Origin: Datura wrightii
Lineage: Eukaryota; Streptophyta; Magnoliopsida; Solanales; Solanaceae
DNA length: 64,000 nt
Direction of reading: 5' to 3'
Assembly: GCA_035772735.1 (NCBI GenBank)
Contig: JASDFA010000010.1
Coordinates: 96,430,001-96,494,000, forward strand
The notes under the pieces were generated by a model. That model was not told the DNA's origin and searched no databases. It saw only the letters and a list, made by a program, of their open reading frames with translations. Below are positions 1-12,999 of the stretch, piece by piece. How positions within the stretch are numbered: the stretch's first letter is position 1; the number at the start of each line of letters is the position of its first letter. The translations under genes were made by a program, and so were the position numbers.

Positions 1-303
1 GTGCAGAAAAGTCAAAATTGCCCTTACTGAAATTTTCCTGAAAAGCAGTTCTGGCCCCGACCACGAGTCGTACCATCAAGTCACAACTTGTGGTTACCTA
101 TCGTGGTCACTTCACCCTTTCTCCTAACTTTCTGATTTTGGCCACTACTAGTATACCACGACTTGTACCACCATCCTACGGGTCATACTGTCAGTCGTGG
201 TACCATCCACCCAAACCAAAACAACATAACCACAACCCCTCACCACGACTCGTTGCTACATCCTATGAGTTGTACCATGACCGATGACGACTCACTCTGG
301 CAC

Positions 304-1713
304 TGTTGTGCTCCAGTGCACGCGATCATACAAGTAATATAGTGGCCCTTTTTAAGAGCCGGAATGTCGAACCCACAGGGACTGGTTCAGCAAATTATCA
401 AGTTCAAGAGTTAGTTAAGAAGTTGGTTTTAGAAGTTTTCGATAAATTATAATTAAATCTTAGTGGTGACACAAAATAATCTGGAAGCAATACAAAACAA
501 AACTAGAGTTAAGGCCAGATAATCATGCAATGCTACAATTCATAATGGGTTAAGTATGAAATTATCAATTGTTGTCTCACATAATTGGAATTGCATGTTC
601 ATGGTCTTCCGAACCTATAAACATGACAAACTAGCCTCACTACTACATCATTGAGCAAGGATGTCATTTCTAGTTCGTGGGCAATTCACTACGTGGATGT
701 GGTTTGCGGGGTTCATGCTCTTGATTAGGGACTTTCTCACCTCTAATCATTTAACTGAACTTAGCTTCACAACTACTTCTATGAATGGTGATGTGATAAT
801 TCTAAGTTGGTGTCTAGCTCATCCTGTTTTAGTAACCAAGCAAGGTAAATTAGGTATACTCCTATCCTAACCACAAATCTTATCAAAAGACAAGAACTTG
901 CTTCCTACATTCTTATGTTCTTGCCTAGGTTTGCTCTTCCAAGCTTCCACCCAAGCTTAACCCACTTGTTATCATGGTGATCAATCATAAAAACAACAAT
1001 AATAAAGATTGTAAGACAAAACACCAACTAACAACTCAACCCAAAACGAATCTAAGCAAATACAATCAAATCCATGGCCTCAACCCTAGATGGAGGGTTC
1101 TAGCCACCCATGTTTGTACAAATACTCAAAACCATGTTTAGAGTAGTTTACTTACAAGTATAGATGAAAAGAAGTGAAGAAAATATGAACCCAAGAGGAG
1201 TTCTCCAAGTCTCCTTCGCGCCTCCCTTCGGCTTTTCCAAAAAATCGCGTGTGTCCTAATTTTGGGGCAAGGTTCCTATTTATAGTAAATGAGAATCTGC
1301 AGATTTTTTGCCTGTGGAGGAATGGCAATGTGTCACAGAGGTGAACACGGAGCCTTGCCTCCGTGACATGGAGGTAACGTGTACCCTCACTAGAATGTGC
1401 CAAAAATGCAATTTTCGGCCAAGTGTTGCCGCGTTGGTAGCATGCCACGGCCCCTATCGCGCAGGGTGCCAGTTATTGCATGTTTTCTTGTTGACTTTCA
1501 CGTTTTTCTCTTGATTCCATTCCTCCACTTCACAAAATCATGAATTAATTCCTCAAATGCATTATTAACCTTCAAAAACAAGGACTAATCATGTTGGTTA
1601 GTATATATTCACATTTACATAAAATCACATGAGAATGTATATAAATAAGTAGATAAACAAGATTAAATTGAGTTATAAAGTAGCACTTGGGCATGCAATT
1701 ATGCCCAAGATCA
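304..1713 (-). mobile_element. Athila/Tat-like solo LTR with GGCAC target duplication
   Basis: The 1,410-bp segment starts TGTTGTGCTCC and ends CCCAAGATCA, and is bounded by the direct repeat GGCAC at 299-303 and 1,714-1,718. These are the TG...CA ends and 5-bp duplication expected of LTR-element integration. On the minus strand it carries, near its 3' end, the block CCCTGTGGGTTCGAC followed by a short T-rich stretch and a GTGCACT motif, recalled from plant Athila/Tat (OTA-clade) LTRs. No internal domain or second LTR is present, so it is best read as a solo LTR left by LTR-LTR recombination. It sits inside a chromovirus-type LTR and is therefore the younger of the two. The small ORFs within it have no recognisable product. 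Confidence 0.72.
1686..1709. repeat. Perfect 9-bp hairpin at LTR edge
   Basis: CTTGGGCAT and ATGCCCAAG form a perfect inverted repeat around a 6-nt loop, four bases from the end of the solo LTR (its 5'/U3 edge in element orientation). It may be a structural or integrase-recognition feature of this LTR family. Function is unknown. Confidence 0.6.
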
Positions 1714-1948
1714 GGCACCATTGAGATATTCACCATGACTCTTAACCACGAGTCATACCTTCTCACCACGATTCATAGAAATATCGGTGACACAACCTCA
1801 GGCTCCCGATTTCATCACGACTCGAGTCATGAGTCATAGGTCCTCACCACGACTCGTACCTCGAGTCGTACTGGTGAAAATTCCAGGTTTTTTTCAGTTT
1901 TCAACTTTAACTCCTGAGTCTATTCGTAGGCCCTTCCAGGGTGTTATA

Positions 1949-2841
1949 AGAACTTAGCACCAAGAGGGTCGGGGTTCCAGCGCACCCAGGTTTCAAAAAC
2001 TATGTTGCCAGCGTAGGTTTAAGTATTACTTGGTCTAATTGGCCCCAAATATTTTTGTGATCACCCAATTCATGCCTTTATACCCTGGCAAGGTATATTG
2101 GGTCCTACCCCTGGGGTGTATACATCGGACTCCACGTCTAGCTCACGTGGTTATATGTCGGTTATAGAGTCTCCCACTAGTTAGTTTAGTCCAGTATCAG
2201 AATAAGCAGCTCAGTTCAGTACAGTATCTCAGATTCAGTGTTCAGACTTAGGGCATGTCCTTGACCATTAGACACGGTCGTCTTGACCATTTCAAATTAT
2301 ATTAGTAGTTAAGTTCAGTTTACCTGTTGGTCATGGCATGTCATTTCAGTTTAGACTTTATATTCAGTATGTTTCTCCCACTTACTCAGTACATTCAAAG
2401 TACTGACGTATGTTTTTCATGTTGTATCGTTTCATAATACAGCTGCAAGTTCTAAGATTCAACACAGATAGTTGCTTCAGTTTCAGAGAATTCCATTTCA
2501 GCAGATCAGAGGTAAGTCCTCATCATTCGAGGGCCTTGTTTATTTACTTTAGTTGGATATGGTTTTGTATAGACTTAGAGTTAGATGGGGGCCTGTCCCA
2601 GCAACTCCTCAGTAGTTAGCTTTCAGACCAGACTTGTCTTTCAGAATTGTATTTCAGATATATTATTTCTTTCTCTACTTTCAGTCTTTACATTTTCTTA
2701 AACTGATAAATTTGTTATTTAAAAGTTCTGTTGTGCATGTTTACTCAGAATGCTAGTATATGATAGACCAGGGGTTGACTTGGGGTCACTTGTGGCTTCA
2801 AGTACCGTGTTACGCCCAGGGTGTAGACTCGGGGCGTGACA
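1949..2841 (+). mobile_element. Gypsy LTR fragment in opposite orientation
   Basis: Read on the plus strand, this matches the reverse complement of the outer parts of the LTRs at 31,984-34,547 and 39,213-41,731. Shared blocks include AGCGCACCC, GTGATCACCCA, the segment containing TCCACGTCTAGCTCA, the GGTTATA/GTCTCCCACTAG block, and a terminus GGGGCGTGACA at 2,831-2,841. Its 5' part is missing because the chromovirus LTR at 1-1,948 interrupts or replaces it. It is the only clear LTR-class remnant in the window reading on the plus strand. The 5 bp after it (AAGGA) have no partner inside the window. Confidence 0.55.
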
Positions 2842-5500
2842 AAGGATCCTGAAAAAACTCTCCAATTAAGAGACAAGCATATGGTTGGGTCATGATCATA
2901 AAAGGCGGTCATCACCCATCTTTCAAATCACAATTGAACTAGATTGACCACAATGCCCTCATTCATTAAACACCATTAACGGTCTAGAGGAAGGATTGTC
3001 TTTTAAAGATGTGGTCTACATAGCGAACCGTCCCTTAACCTTAGACTCAAATACTTACTACCTTACCTGGCTTCCCATTGACGGAGCAAATAATGGTCCA
3101 TATTTTCAAAATACGGTCTGTTCCGGCATCTATCAATAGGAAGTTGAAGGTCCTTCTATGCCTTGTTCAATTTGTCTCCACCTTTTTAAGTTCAAACCTA
3201 CATCCATTAACATATAGTAGTCCAAAATACTTGGATTGCCTCTCAAGAAGCCCTTGATTTAACATCACAACATGATATAGATACTACACATGGTGCAGCA
3301 TCCCTTTGCCTCCCAAGAAGTATCTGATTTAACGTCATGGCACGACACATGATACCTAATCAGCACAAGGATGAGTCATCCTTAAGATGGCATTTCCTCA
3401 CCCATTTCCTCCCTTTGGAAACACAGAGATATTGTTTCACCCACTTGCATTTAGCCTTCTTCTTCTTGAGTGTCTCTATCGCTCCATGATTGGCTTACCC
3501 CTTTTCATCATCAACCTCATCAAGTCCCTTATCAACCATAGTTATGCTCTTTCAGCTGTTAGGTAACTCATGCCCTCTTCCGACCTTGAAAGTCATGGAT
3601 TCATCATTAACTCGGAATATGATTTCATATTTTTTCGAGCCCATCAAAGCTTTACCGGTGGCCAAGAAAGGTCAACCAAGAATGATAAGTATGTCCATGT
3701 CCACAACACAATCTAAAACAACAAAGCTAGTCGAAAGTATAAATTTTCCAACCTTTACCAACATGTCTTCCATCACCTCTTCCAGTTTTTTTATAGACTT
3801 GTCGGCCATTTGAAATCGAATAGATGTAGGATTCAACATGGTCAACCCTAAAAAGTTATAGAAGCTAGGGGGCATCAAATTAATGTTTTCCCCATTATCA
3901 CATAGAGCTCGCAAACAATCATAGTGCCCGGTCTTACATGGTATGGTAAACTCTCCAAGATCTCCTTTTTTCTCCACATGTGTGCCAGTGATGATGGCAC
4001 TAACTCGGTGGATTATTGGGATCACTTCTTCCTCAATTGACCTCTTCTTTGTGAGCAACTCTTTCAAATACTTGACGTATCCTAGCATCTCTTTGAGAGC
4101 ATCAATGAATGGCACTCACAAAGTCACCTCCTTTAACCTCTCAATGTGCTTTTTAACTGTGGCATCTAGAATATAGTTGGCCAGACTTTGAGGAAATGGA
4201 GGAGAAGGTGCAAGATAAGATTTTGCAATGTGATCTAAACTCCCCTTTGTTTTTTCCTTCTTCTTGGAACTTACCGCCGCTTCATCAATCACCACATCAA
4301 CCAGTGGATGCACCAATCCCTCATTATCAACAACATAGTTTCCCCCAACACTTTTAGCAATATCACCACCACAAAGAGCATCAACGATAAGTTGCACAAT
4401 TTTGCCACATCTATTAACAATAGCCATACAATGAGCATTAGAGATACTTTCACTATCCTTGGAATTTATCATGGCGGCGCTGGGAAGTTGACCCTTTTGT
4501 TTTGAATTATGCTCTCTAGAATCGTCTCTCATTTGTTTCTCCAATTTATGTATAGAGGCTATATGGAAGCTAATAATTTCAGTTAGACTCTTAAGACAAA
4601 CATCAAATCTCTCTTGATTTGAGAGAACTTTCTCCAACATGCCTTCAATTCTGGCAACCCCTTGGTCTTGTGTAAACTATCTCTTCAATTGTGAGAACTA
4701 GATGATGACCCTCTCGATGGCACATAAGGATTAGGACTTCAATTCTCAAAGTTTCCACCTTGTCAATTCTGGCTCGGGCCACCATAGTCATTGCTAGCAT
4801 AATATTGACCTTGACCTTGCAGTTGAGGTCTCCATCGACTTTGGTAATTAGACTATAAATGGCTTTGATGGATAACCACCCGGTACATGTTTCACATAGT
4901 TGGCATCCTTAAATTATGTCGGTGGTTGATTCTGAACCTGTTGACCATGGTAGGGAAGAGGATATACTTGAGCATTGTGAGGTGGGAACCTGGGTACTTC
5001 TTTAACTACATGAACTTTCTTTACCTCATTCTCGACCAATCTCTTGGTCAACAAAGAAATATTATTGGCTATAGTAGCCATCATTTGATCTTTCTCTTGG
5101 TTCTCCTTCATCAAATGGGTTAATAAGGGACTACCAACATTCACTCCACTACTTTGGTCATCGGCATGCCATGCATGATTTTGTTTTGCAATCCGGTTAG
5201 GTATGGTGGCGATGTGGTTATGCATCTTGTCCATAAAATAGTCCCTTGCCGCATTGTCGGCCACCGATTGAGTTAAAGAATCCAGCTCAGTATAAAAATT
5301 TTCAAGCAAAATATGATCAGGGAACCCATGATTAGGTGCTCTCAATACATGTTGCTTGAAGCGTTCCCATTTCTCAAACAATTATTCCCTCGAAAGCTTC
5401 TTGAAGTAGAAAATCTTATCCCTTTGTTCAGATTTCTTGCTCAGTGGGAATCACTTTTTTAAGAACATGTTTACAAGCTTTTTCCAAGGGATGAAGTTGG
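2842..5500 (-). mobile_element. Athila/Tat-like retrotransposon remnant, 3' part
   Basis: This is the left piece of an old OTA-clade gypsy element. Its right piece is at 25,421-27,160, and the two were separated by insertion of the 5,501-25,415 element (duplication GTTGG). On the minus strand it holds the gag and protease remnants. Beyond the protease, 2,842-3,480 has no ORF and contains the non-coding block with CCTCTCAAGAAG and CCTCCCAAGAAG motifs that I recall from the spacer of Athila/Tat elements. Reverse transcriptase, RNase H, integrase and a 3' LTR are absent, so the element is truncated here. Confidence 0.65.
3560..5495 (-). pseudogene. Athila/Tat-like gag-protease pseudogene, C-terminal part
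   Basis: Minus-strand reading gives Gag sequence at about 5,490-4,910 with the retrotransposon-gag motifs KWERFKQHVLRAPNHG and FYTELD. A linker follows at 4,640-4,116. A retropepsin-like domain at 4,115-3,600 has FTIPCKTG, LCDNGENINLMP, MADKSI and DMLVKVGKFI. The catalytic Asp is kept, but the usual D-L-G-A context reads D-N-G-E. The normal ILGRPFLATG ending is broken by a TGA in place of the Arg codon (stop at 3,672-3,674). Frames change between blocks, and another stop interrupts Gag near 5,380. The frame continues across the later insertion into 25,421-25,800. It would have encoded the structural protein and maturation protease of the element, and is now non-functional. Confidence 0.72.
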
Positions 5501-7876
5501 TGTTCTCGACCCGAACATAGGCTCGAATCTAGACATGGAACCTAGAACCATAAATTGCTCCAAGTGAACTAATGGAATGAACATGATAACTAAATATCAA
5601 CATAAGCAAAACTGATAACTAAATTTTGAAATAGCGGAAATCTAAATAATAATACGTCTAGCCAACGGAATATCATAACACCGAGTCTAAAGCTGAATAT
5701 ACAAATTTATGTCTCTGCTACTCATGAGATGCTGGGACAAGCCACCAGCTATCTCTAAGTCTGAAATAAACTGACATAACAATACTTAAAGATAGATGTC
5801 CTTGAAGGATGAGGACTCACCCAACACAGGGTCTGAGTTGGAACGAGACTAGAACTAACAACGCATCTGAGTCTAATAGATAGGACCTGTATCATGAAAT
5901 GATACAACATAGAGTATGTGGTCAGTACTTGAAATATACTGAGTATGCAAGGTAAGTAAAACACGCGGTGTAAGTATAAACTAAATTCATATAAATCATA
6001 AGATTCTGAGAGTAAAGACTGTATGCTGATATCTGAAAACATGAATAGAAATAAACTTGATCTCATAACTGAATCAAATGACCCAAAGCTAAAACCGAGA
6101 TTTACAGGTAAAAACTGATAACTTGATCATTGGGTAAATCTACTGAAAATATAATATCATAAATGATAAACAGGCATAACTGATATCATGAAGAACAATG
6201 GGAGATTAGTCATATAATTAACATTATCACGATAGAGCTTATGTGATCCCAACTATTACACTCAAGTGCGCAGAGCCGTCCAAAGCCTTGTCAAGGCTAA
6301 GGGAGCTACCATGATATATCAATATCAAGATGAAGGCCCATTCGGGGCAGGGGAAGCTCACAAGGGAGGTCCCAAAGTAAAATGTGAAATCCTATATTGG
6401 CATGTAGTTTTGAGACCTCGGTTTTTCATGAACCCCTAGCCTATTCGGTGCTAGACACTGCTACCAAAACATACAAGGTGCTCTCCATCATTTTTCAATG
6501 AAGTTGAACCCATTATTTTACAACGAAGATGATAATATAATTACATGCATAGTCTGAAATCTGAATACGGGGAGTCCTAGCTCCAATCAAACCATAAGCT
6601 GAATATGGAAGTATAGACTCCAAAACCATATGCTAAGCTGATTTATAGAAGTAAACTGACTCATGAAATCATGCTAAATCTGAGTAGGATTACCCAAAAT
6701 CTAAAGATCATGCATACTTGAAATAGACTTCACAAGTCAAAATCATAGATTCATATGTGGGTAATTTTTAAACACACATACATGCTAGATATTTCATCAT
6801 ACTTGAAATCATCAATCATAGACTAACTTTTTTTATGAATTTTCATAATTTGGCATAATCTTCTAAAATTTGAAAACATGAATTTGTAATTAATTATTAC
6901 ATAAAATCTGCCCATGAATCTTAAAACATTCTTTGAAACATGAAGGGAATTGACCCATAAATAAATCATAGAGAATTTCATAAATAGGGTTAAAACCTCA
7001 CAGGATCATACACTTGAATTCATAAACTTGAGGAGAAATTTGGGCATGAGAGTGAAAGAAAACTCCGATTCATGGCCCTACATATCTGGGTAAACTAATT
7101 CTTAACTTGGTTTTAAAAGCCCAAGAGATTTGGAGGAGAACTATAGGATTCTAGGCTTGATCTTCAATGGAAAACCTCTAAACTTACATGCATGAAAGTT
7201 TTGAATAAATTAGAATAGGTTAAACTTCCTTAATACACTTCTTTTGGGGCTTAAAATGACGTCGTTTAGGACCTAGGAGCTTAGGATTTATGAAAATACA
7301 CTTAATGAAATTTCTAGAAAATAAACACTGACAGTCGTCATGACTCTCACCACGAATCGTACCATGAAGTGACGACTCGTGGTCACCTCCCGTTGTCATC
7401 ACTGGTCATAAGACTGGCTCCTGAGGATCATGTCACGGATGCCTACTATGAGTCATTACATGTCATTACGGGTCGTAGCACCTCTCTTTGTCACTAAGCC
7501 TCAATTCTCACTGTCTCTGAATTTTCCCACAAGTTACAAACCATGACTCATGGTTTCCTTCCATGGGTTGTGACACCACTCGCGACAACCCATCCATACA
7601 CAGAACCTCCAAATTATTACCCTTATCATGACTCATTATTTCCCACAATGAGTCGCACCACGATCCGGCCTTTCCAACCCTGGAATTCCCTGTGCCTAAC
7701 CGCAACTCATACCCATGCACCAAAACTCGTGGTGTTACTCATGTTCTGAGCATCCAACTTCAGCATTCCACTACGACTCCTTCCACGGTCAGTTACTTCT
7801 TACCACTCATACCATGAGTTTTTCTGAGGAAAAATATAGATTTTTTTACTGAACTCATTTCCAATTCTCTCATCTA
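5501..7876 (-). repeat. 3' LTR of the chromovirus element
   Basis: It is collinear with 11,496-12,999 plus 24,508-25,415. It starts TGTTCTCGACCC, where the partner LTR reads TGTCATGACCTG, and includes the block of ACGACTCGT-like motifs at about 7,330-7,800. Its final ~30 bp, present in the partner and ending GGGGTATTATA, are missing, so it runs straight into the polypurine-type sequence of the internal region near 7,877. Numerous base differences from its partner indicate an old insertion. Confidence 0.75.
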
Positions 7877-8169
7877 TCTCCCACTTCGGAACATTTATCC
7901 TCAAATGTGGGCTAAACATACTAAAAAGCTAGGGAAGGAACTAAAATTTCAAATACTAAACATCTGAGACTGAAAACTGATGGAGTGAGTTACTCCGAAC
8001 TGATATACATGGTTGACTAAATTCATGAATCACACATACATGTACTGACATGAAAGGAACTAAGAAACATGAACTAAGCATGAAACTGAATAGAGTATTA
8101 AGGAGGAAACTGATACCTCATGTTGGAACTGAGTCAGTAGGGAAAATGTGTGGGTATTTAGCCATCATA

Positions 8170-11100
8170 TCTACTTTGGCTTCCCATGTAGCTCCCTCAA
8201 CAAGCTAATTTCTTCACAGAACCTTTACTGAAGCTACTTCTTTGTTCCTCAACTTCCAAACCTGAAGATCAAGGATCTCAACGGGAACTTCCTCACAGCT
8301 AAGATTATCCTTTACACCCACGCTCTCCACCGGGACAATCGAAGTCGGATCACTAATGCACTTATTTAGCAATGATACATGAAAAATTGGATGTATCGAA
8401 ATCAACTCCGCTAGTAGCTCCAACTCATAGGCCATCTTGCCAACACGTTTCAAAATCCTATATAGGGCAATATATCGGGGACTAAGCTTCCCTTTCTTTC
8501 CAAACTTCATCACTCCCTTCATGGGGGACACCTTTAAAACACTCAATCATCAACTTCAAACTCCAATTCTCTCCTCCTCACATCAATGTAGGACTTTTGA
8601 TGACTTTGAGCTATTTTCAGCCTTTTTCTTATAAGATGAACTTTCTCCATAGCTTCATGAACTGAATCTGGCCCTATAAATGTAGCTTCACCTACCTCAA
8701 GCCAACCAATAAGCGATATACATCTCCATCCATAGAGAGCCTCAAACGGAGTCATCTAAATGCTAGAGTGATAGTTGTTGTTGTAAGCAAACTCAATAAG
8801 AGGTAAATAATCATTCCAACTACCTTTGAAGTCAATCACATATTCTCTCAACATATTCTTGAGAGTATAAATGGTCCACTCAGCTTGACCATCTGTTTGT
8901 GGGTGAAAAGTTGTGCTAAGCTTGACCTGAGTACCAAGTCCTTTCTAAAATGATCTCCAAAACTGCAAGGTGAATTGAGTACCTCTGTATGAAATGATGG
9001 ACAAGGAGACTTCATGTAACCGAACTAACTCCCAAATGTAAAATTTAGCATAATTCTCCGCTGAGTCGATAGTTTTGACCAGTAGAAAATAAGTTGCTTT
9101 TGTCAATTGTCTACAACTACCCAATAGAGTCATACTATCGACGTGTGCGAGGCAATCCTATGATGAAATCCATATTGATCTCTTCCCACTTCCAAGTGGG
9201 GATACTGATGTCTTGTAACACACCTCCTAGTCTTTGATGCTCCACTTTCAATTGCTGACAATTCGGACACTTATACCACAAACTCCGATATGTCCTTCTT
9301 CATTCCATTCCACCAGTAGAATTCCCGTAGATCTCAATACATCTTGGTGGCACCTAGATGGATAGAATACAATGAAATATGAGCCTTATGCAACATCTAT
9401 TCTCCCAAGTCATCGACATCCGAAACATATAAACAACTCTGATATCAAAGTACACCATCTCCCCCTTGGGAGAAGACCTCTACCTTCTGATTCTAAACCG
9501 CTTCCTTTAATTTTACCAAAATAGGATCCTCATCTTGCCTAGCCTTGACCTCACCGAAGAAGATTCTGAACCATTCTGAATAATGACACCGCCATTTGTC
9601 GAATCAACGACGCGAACTCCTAATCATGCAAGTCGGTACATCCTTCACTAACTTTTACCTTCCATCTTCCACATAAGAAACACTCTCCATAGACAGTCTA
9701 CTAAGGGGATACACCACTACATTAGCCTTGCTCAATGCTAAAGGACACTCATATTATAGTCCTTGAGCATCTCTAACCATCTCCTTTGTTGCAAATTCAA
9801 ATCCTTCTAAGTGAACACATACTGTAGGCTCTTGTGGTTCGTAAACACATCCACATAGACCCCATACAAATAGTTACTCCAAATCTTCAATGCGAACACC
9901 ACCGCTGCCAATTCCAGGTCATGCGTCAGGTAATTCTTCTCATGAGTCTTAAGTTGTCTAGAGGCATACGTATGACCTTACCATACTGCATCAATGCACA
10001 CCCAAGACCAACCCTGGAGGCATTACAATACATAACGAATCCATCCTTACCCTCAGGTAGGGTCAATACTGGGGCTGAAGTGAGTTGAGTCTTTAATTCC
10101 TAAAAACTCTTCTCATAGGCATCTGACCATTAAAATTTGACTTTCTTCAGGGTCAACTTAGTCAAAGATGCTACAATGGATGAAAATTCTTCAACAAATC
10201 TCCTGTAGTATCCAGCTAAACCCAAGAAACTCCTGATATCCGAAGGATTAACTGGTATAGGCTAATTCTTCACGACCTCTATATTTTGAGAGTCTACCTA
10301 TACACCCTCGCTTGACACAATGTGGCCCAAAAATACTACTAAGTCCAACCAAAACTCACACTTGCTAAATTTAGCATACGACTAGCGATCCTTCAGAGTC
10401 TGTAGCATAATCCTCAAATGAGCGACATGCTCCTTCTCGCTCCGAGAGTATATAAGAATGTCGTATATGAAGATAATCACGAACATGTCTAAGTATTGCT
10501 TGAACACCTTGTTCGTCAAATCCATAAAAGTTGTAGGAGCATTCACTAGTCCAAAAGACATAACCAAAACTCATAGTGACCGTACCGAGTTCGAAAAGCT
10601 ATATTTGGAATGTCACTCTCCCTAACTCTGAGCTAATGATACTCGGATCTGAGGTCTATCTTTGAGAAGCACTTAGTACCCTGAAATTGGTCAAACAAGC
10701 CATCAATTCTAGAGAGGGGATACTTGTTCTTGATTGTAACCTTGTTCAACTGTCGATAGTCAATGTACATACGAAGACACCCATCCTTCTTTCGAATAAA
10801 GAGAACTGGTGCACCCCATAAAGACTTGTTAGGTCTGATGAACCCCTTATCTAGAAGATCTTTCAACTGTTCTTTCAACTCCTTTAGCTCAGCTGGAGCC
10901 GTTCTATATGGAGGAATAGATATAGGTTGTGTATCGGAAGAAGGTCAATACCAAAGTCAATCTCCCTCTTGGGCGGGACTCCCGGTAAATCATCTGGGAA
11001 AACCTCCAGATACTCACACACTATAAGAACTGACTGGAGAGTCAGGGTTTCGGATGTTTCATCCTTAACCCGAACTAGATGTCAAACACAATCCTTAGAA

Positions 11101-11445
11101 ATCATCTTTTTGGCCTTAAGGTAGGAAACAAAGCAACCTATAGGCACAACTGAACTACCCTTCCATTCTAGCACTGGCTCACCCAGCAACCGGAACTCTC
11201 CCATACAAGTTCTACTATTAATGAGGCATAACATGCATGCAACCAATCAATACCAAAGATAACATCAAAATTAGTCATGTCTAACTCTACTAAATCGACT
11301 GAGGTGACTCTCCGAAGGATAGTGATAGGGCAATTTTTGTATACCCGTCGAGCAATAACTAAGTTATCGACTGGAGTAGAGACTGAGAAGGTTCTAATAG
11401 AATTTTGGGACTTTATAAGTGTATTAAAGACTCTACTTAACGAAC
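8170..11445 (-). pseudogene. Chromovirus pol pseudogene (protease, RT, RNase H, integrase, chromodomain-like tail)
   Basis: Minus-strand fragments in order are: protease remnant at about 11,440-11,240 (FSVSTPV-type stretch, FDVIFGIDWL); reverse transcriptase at about 10,880-10,370, with APVLFIRKKDG, YIDYRQLNKVT, FSKIDLRS, MSFGLVNAPTTFMDL and FIYDILIYSRS; RNase H at about 10,130-9,780, with FVMYCNAS; integrase at about 9,130-8,540, with an ATYFLLVKT block, PFEALYGWRC and GPDSVHEAMEKV; then a C-terminal tail at 8,546-8,214 with PMKGVMKFGKKGKLSPRY and a chromodomain-like end. The RT active-site motif reads F-I-Y-D instead of F-I-D-D, so one catalytic Asp is lost. RNase H has Asn for Asp in its first motif. 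Frames are broken repeatedly. Gag is absent. Confidence 0.8.
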
Positions 11446-11479
11446 CTTTCAGACACCCTAGGAAACTTCAAAACCTAAT

Positions 11480-11495
11480 GCTATGATACCAAGTT
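11480..11495 (-). other. Primer-binding site, initiator-Met tRNA type
   Basis: On the minus strand the bases just inside the 5' LTR read AACTTGGTATCATAG. The core TTGGTATCA complements the 3' end of plant initiator methionine tRNA, as in most plant LTR elements. This fixes the element orientation and the inner edge of the 5' LTR. Confidence 0.7.
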
Positions 11496-12999
11496 TGTCA
11501 TGACCTGAACATAGGCCCGAATCTAGATACAGAACCTAGAACCATAAATGGTTCCAAGTCAACCCATGGAATGAACATGATAACTAAAGATCAACATAAT
11601 CAAAACTGATAACTAAAGTTTGAAATAGCGGAAATCTAAACAATAAGACGTCTAGCCAACGGTAATATCATAACACTGAGTCCAAAGTTGAATATACAGA
11701 TCTATGTCGGAAAAGCCTTTACTAACTGATAAGATGCAAGGACAAGCCCCCATCTATCTCTAAGTATGAAACAAACTAACATAACAATACTAAAAGATAG
11801 ATTTCCTCATAGGATAAGGACTCACCCAAGTCAGGGTCTAAGTTGGACAAGAGCAGAACTAACAACGCGTCTGAATCTAATCGCTAGGACCTGTATCATG
11901 AAACGATACAACATAGAGTATGTGGTCAATACTTGAAATGTACTGAGTATGCAAGGTAATTAGAATAGGCTAAGTATAAAATAAATTCATATACATCATA
12001 AGATTCTAAGAGCAAAGACCGTATACTAATATTTGAAAACATGAATAGACATAAACTGGATCTCATAACTGAATCGAATGACCCAAAGCTGCAACTGAGA
12101 TTCATATATAAAAACCAACAACCTGATCATTGGGCCAATCCTGCTAAAAACATAATATCATAACTGATAAACAGGAATAACTGAGATCATGAGGAACAAA
12201 GGAAGACTCGTAATATGACCGACACTATCACGATATAGCTTACGTGATCCCAACTATTACACTCAAGTGGAAAGAGCCATTCAAAAAATTGATAGAGCGC
12301 TACCACGATATCACTATCAAGTTGAAGATCCATTCAGGGCAGGGGAAGCTCACAAGGGAGGTCCCAAAATAAAATGTGAAATCCTACGTTGTCACGTAGT
12401 TTTGAGACCCGGGGTTTTTATGAACCCCTAACCTACTCGGTGCTAGACATTGCTCCCAAAACATGTAAGATGCTCTCTGTTATTTTTCAATGAAGCTGCA
12501 CCCATCATTTTTTAACAAAGCTAATAATGTAATTACATGCATAGTCTGAAATCTGAATATGGGGAGTCCTGGCTCAAAATATACCATAAGCTGAATATGG
12601 GAGCATAGACTCCAAAACCATATGGAAAGTTGATTTATAGAAATGAACTGAATCATGAAAACATGCTAAATCTTAGTGGGATTACCCAAAATCTAAAGAT
12701 CATGCATACTTGAAATAGACTTCACTAGTAAAAATTATAGATTCATATATGGGTAATTTATAAACATACATACATGATAGATACTTCATCATACTTAAAA
12801 TTATCAAATCATAAACTAACTTTTTCATGAATTTGCATAATTTGGCATAATCTTCTAAAATCTGAAAACATGATTTTGTAATTAAATATGACATAAAATC
12901 TGCCCATGAATCTTAAAACTTGCTTTGAAACATGAAGGGAGTTGACTCATAAATAAATCATAGAGAACTTTATAAATTGGGTTAAAATCCATAGGATCA
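11496..12999 (-). repeat. 5' LTR of the chromovirus element, first part
   Basis: It starts TGTCATGACCTG and is collinear with 5,501-6,990. It is broken at GGATCA by the nested element, with GATCA at 12,995-12,999 duplicated at 24,503-24,507. It contains no gene. The short ORFs here are fortuitous. Confidence 0.78.

Larger units (their letters stand above)
1..1948 (-). mobile_element. Chromovirus-type gypsy LTR, cut by window edge and split by another LTR
   Basis: The two flanks, 1-303 and 1,714-1,948, together read like the U3 part of the gypsy LTRs at 5,501-7,876, 45,290-47,714 and 59,069-61,322. They share the many short ACGACTCGT/ACGAGTCGT-type motifs, the order of blocks, and the closing segment before the terminus (a TTTTTCAG run, then a C-rich block, then GGGTGTTATA, where better copies read GGGGTATTACA). 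Reading this way the LTR lies on the minus strand. The insert at 304-1,713 removed only a point and duplicated GGCAC. The left half continues beyond the window, so it cannot be said whether this is a solo LTR or part of a full element. The LTR has no coding potential. Confidence 0.6.

Noticed and set aside
661..870. Short plus-strand ORF within the first kilobases
   Set aside because: Lies in the Athila-like solo LTR. No homologous motif, and length expected by chance.
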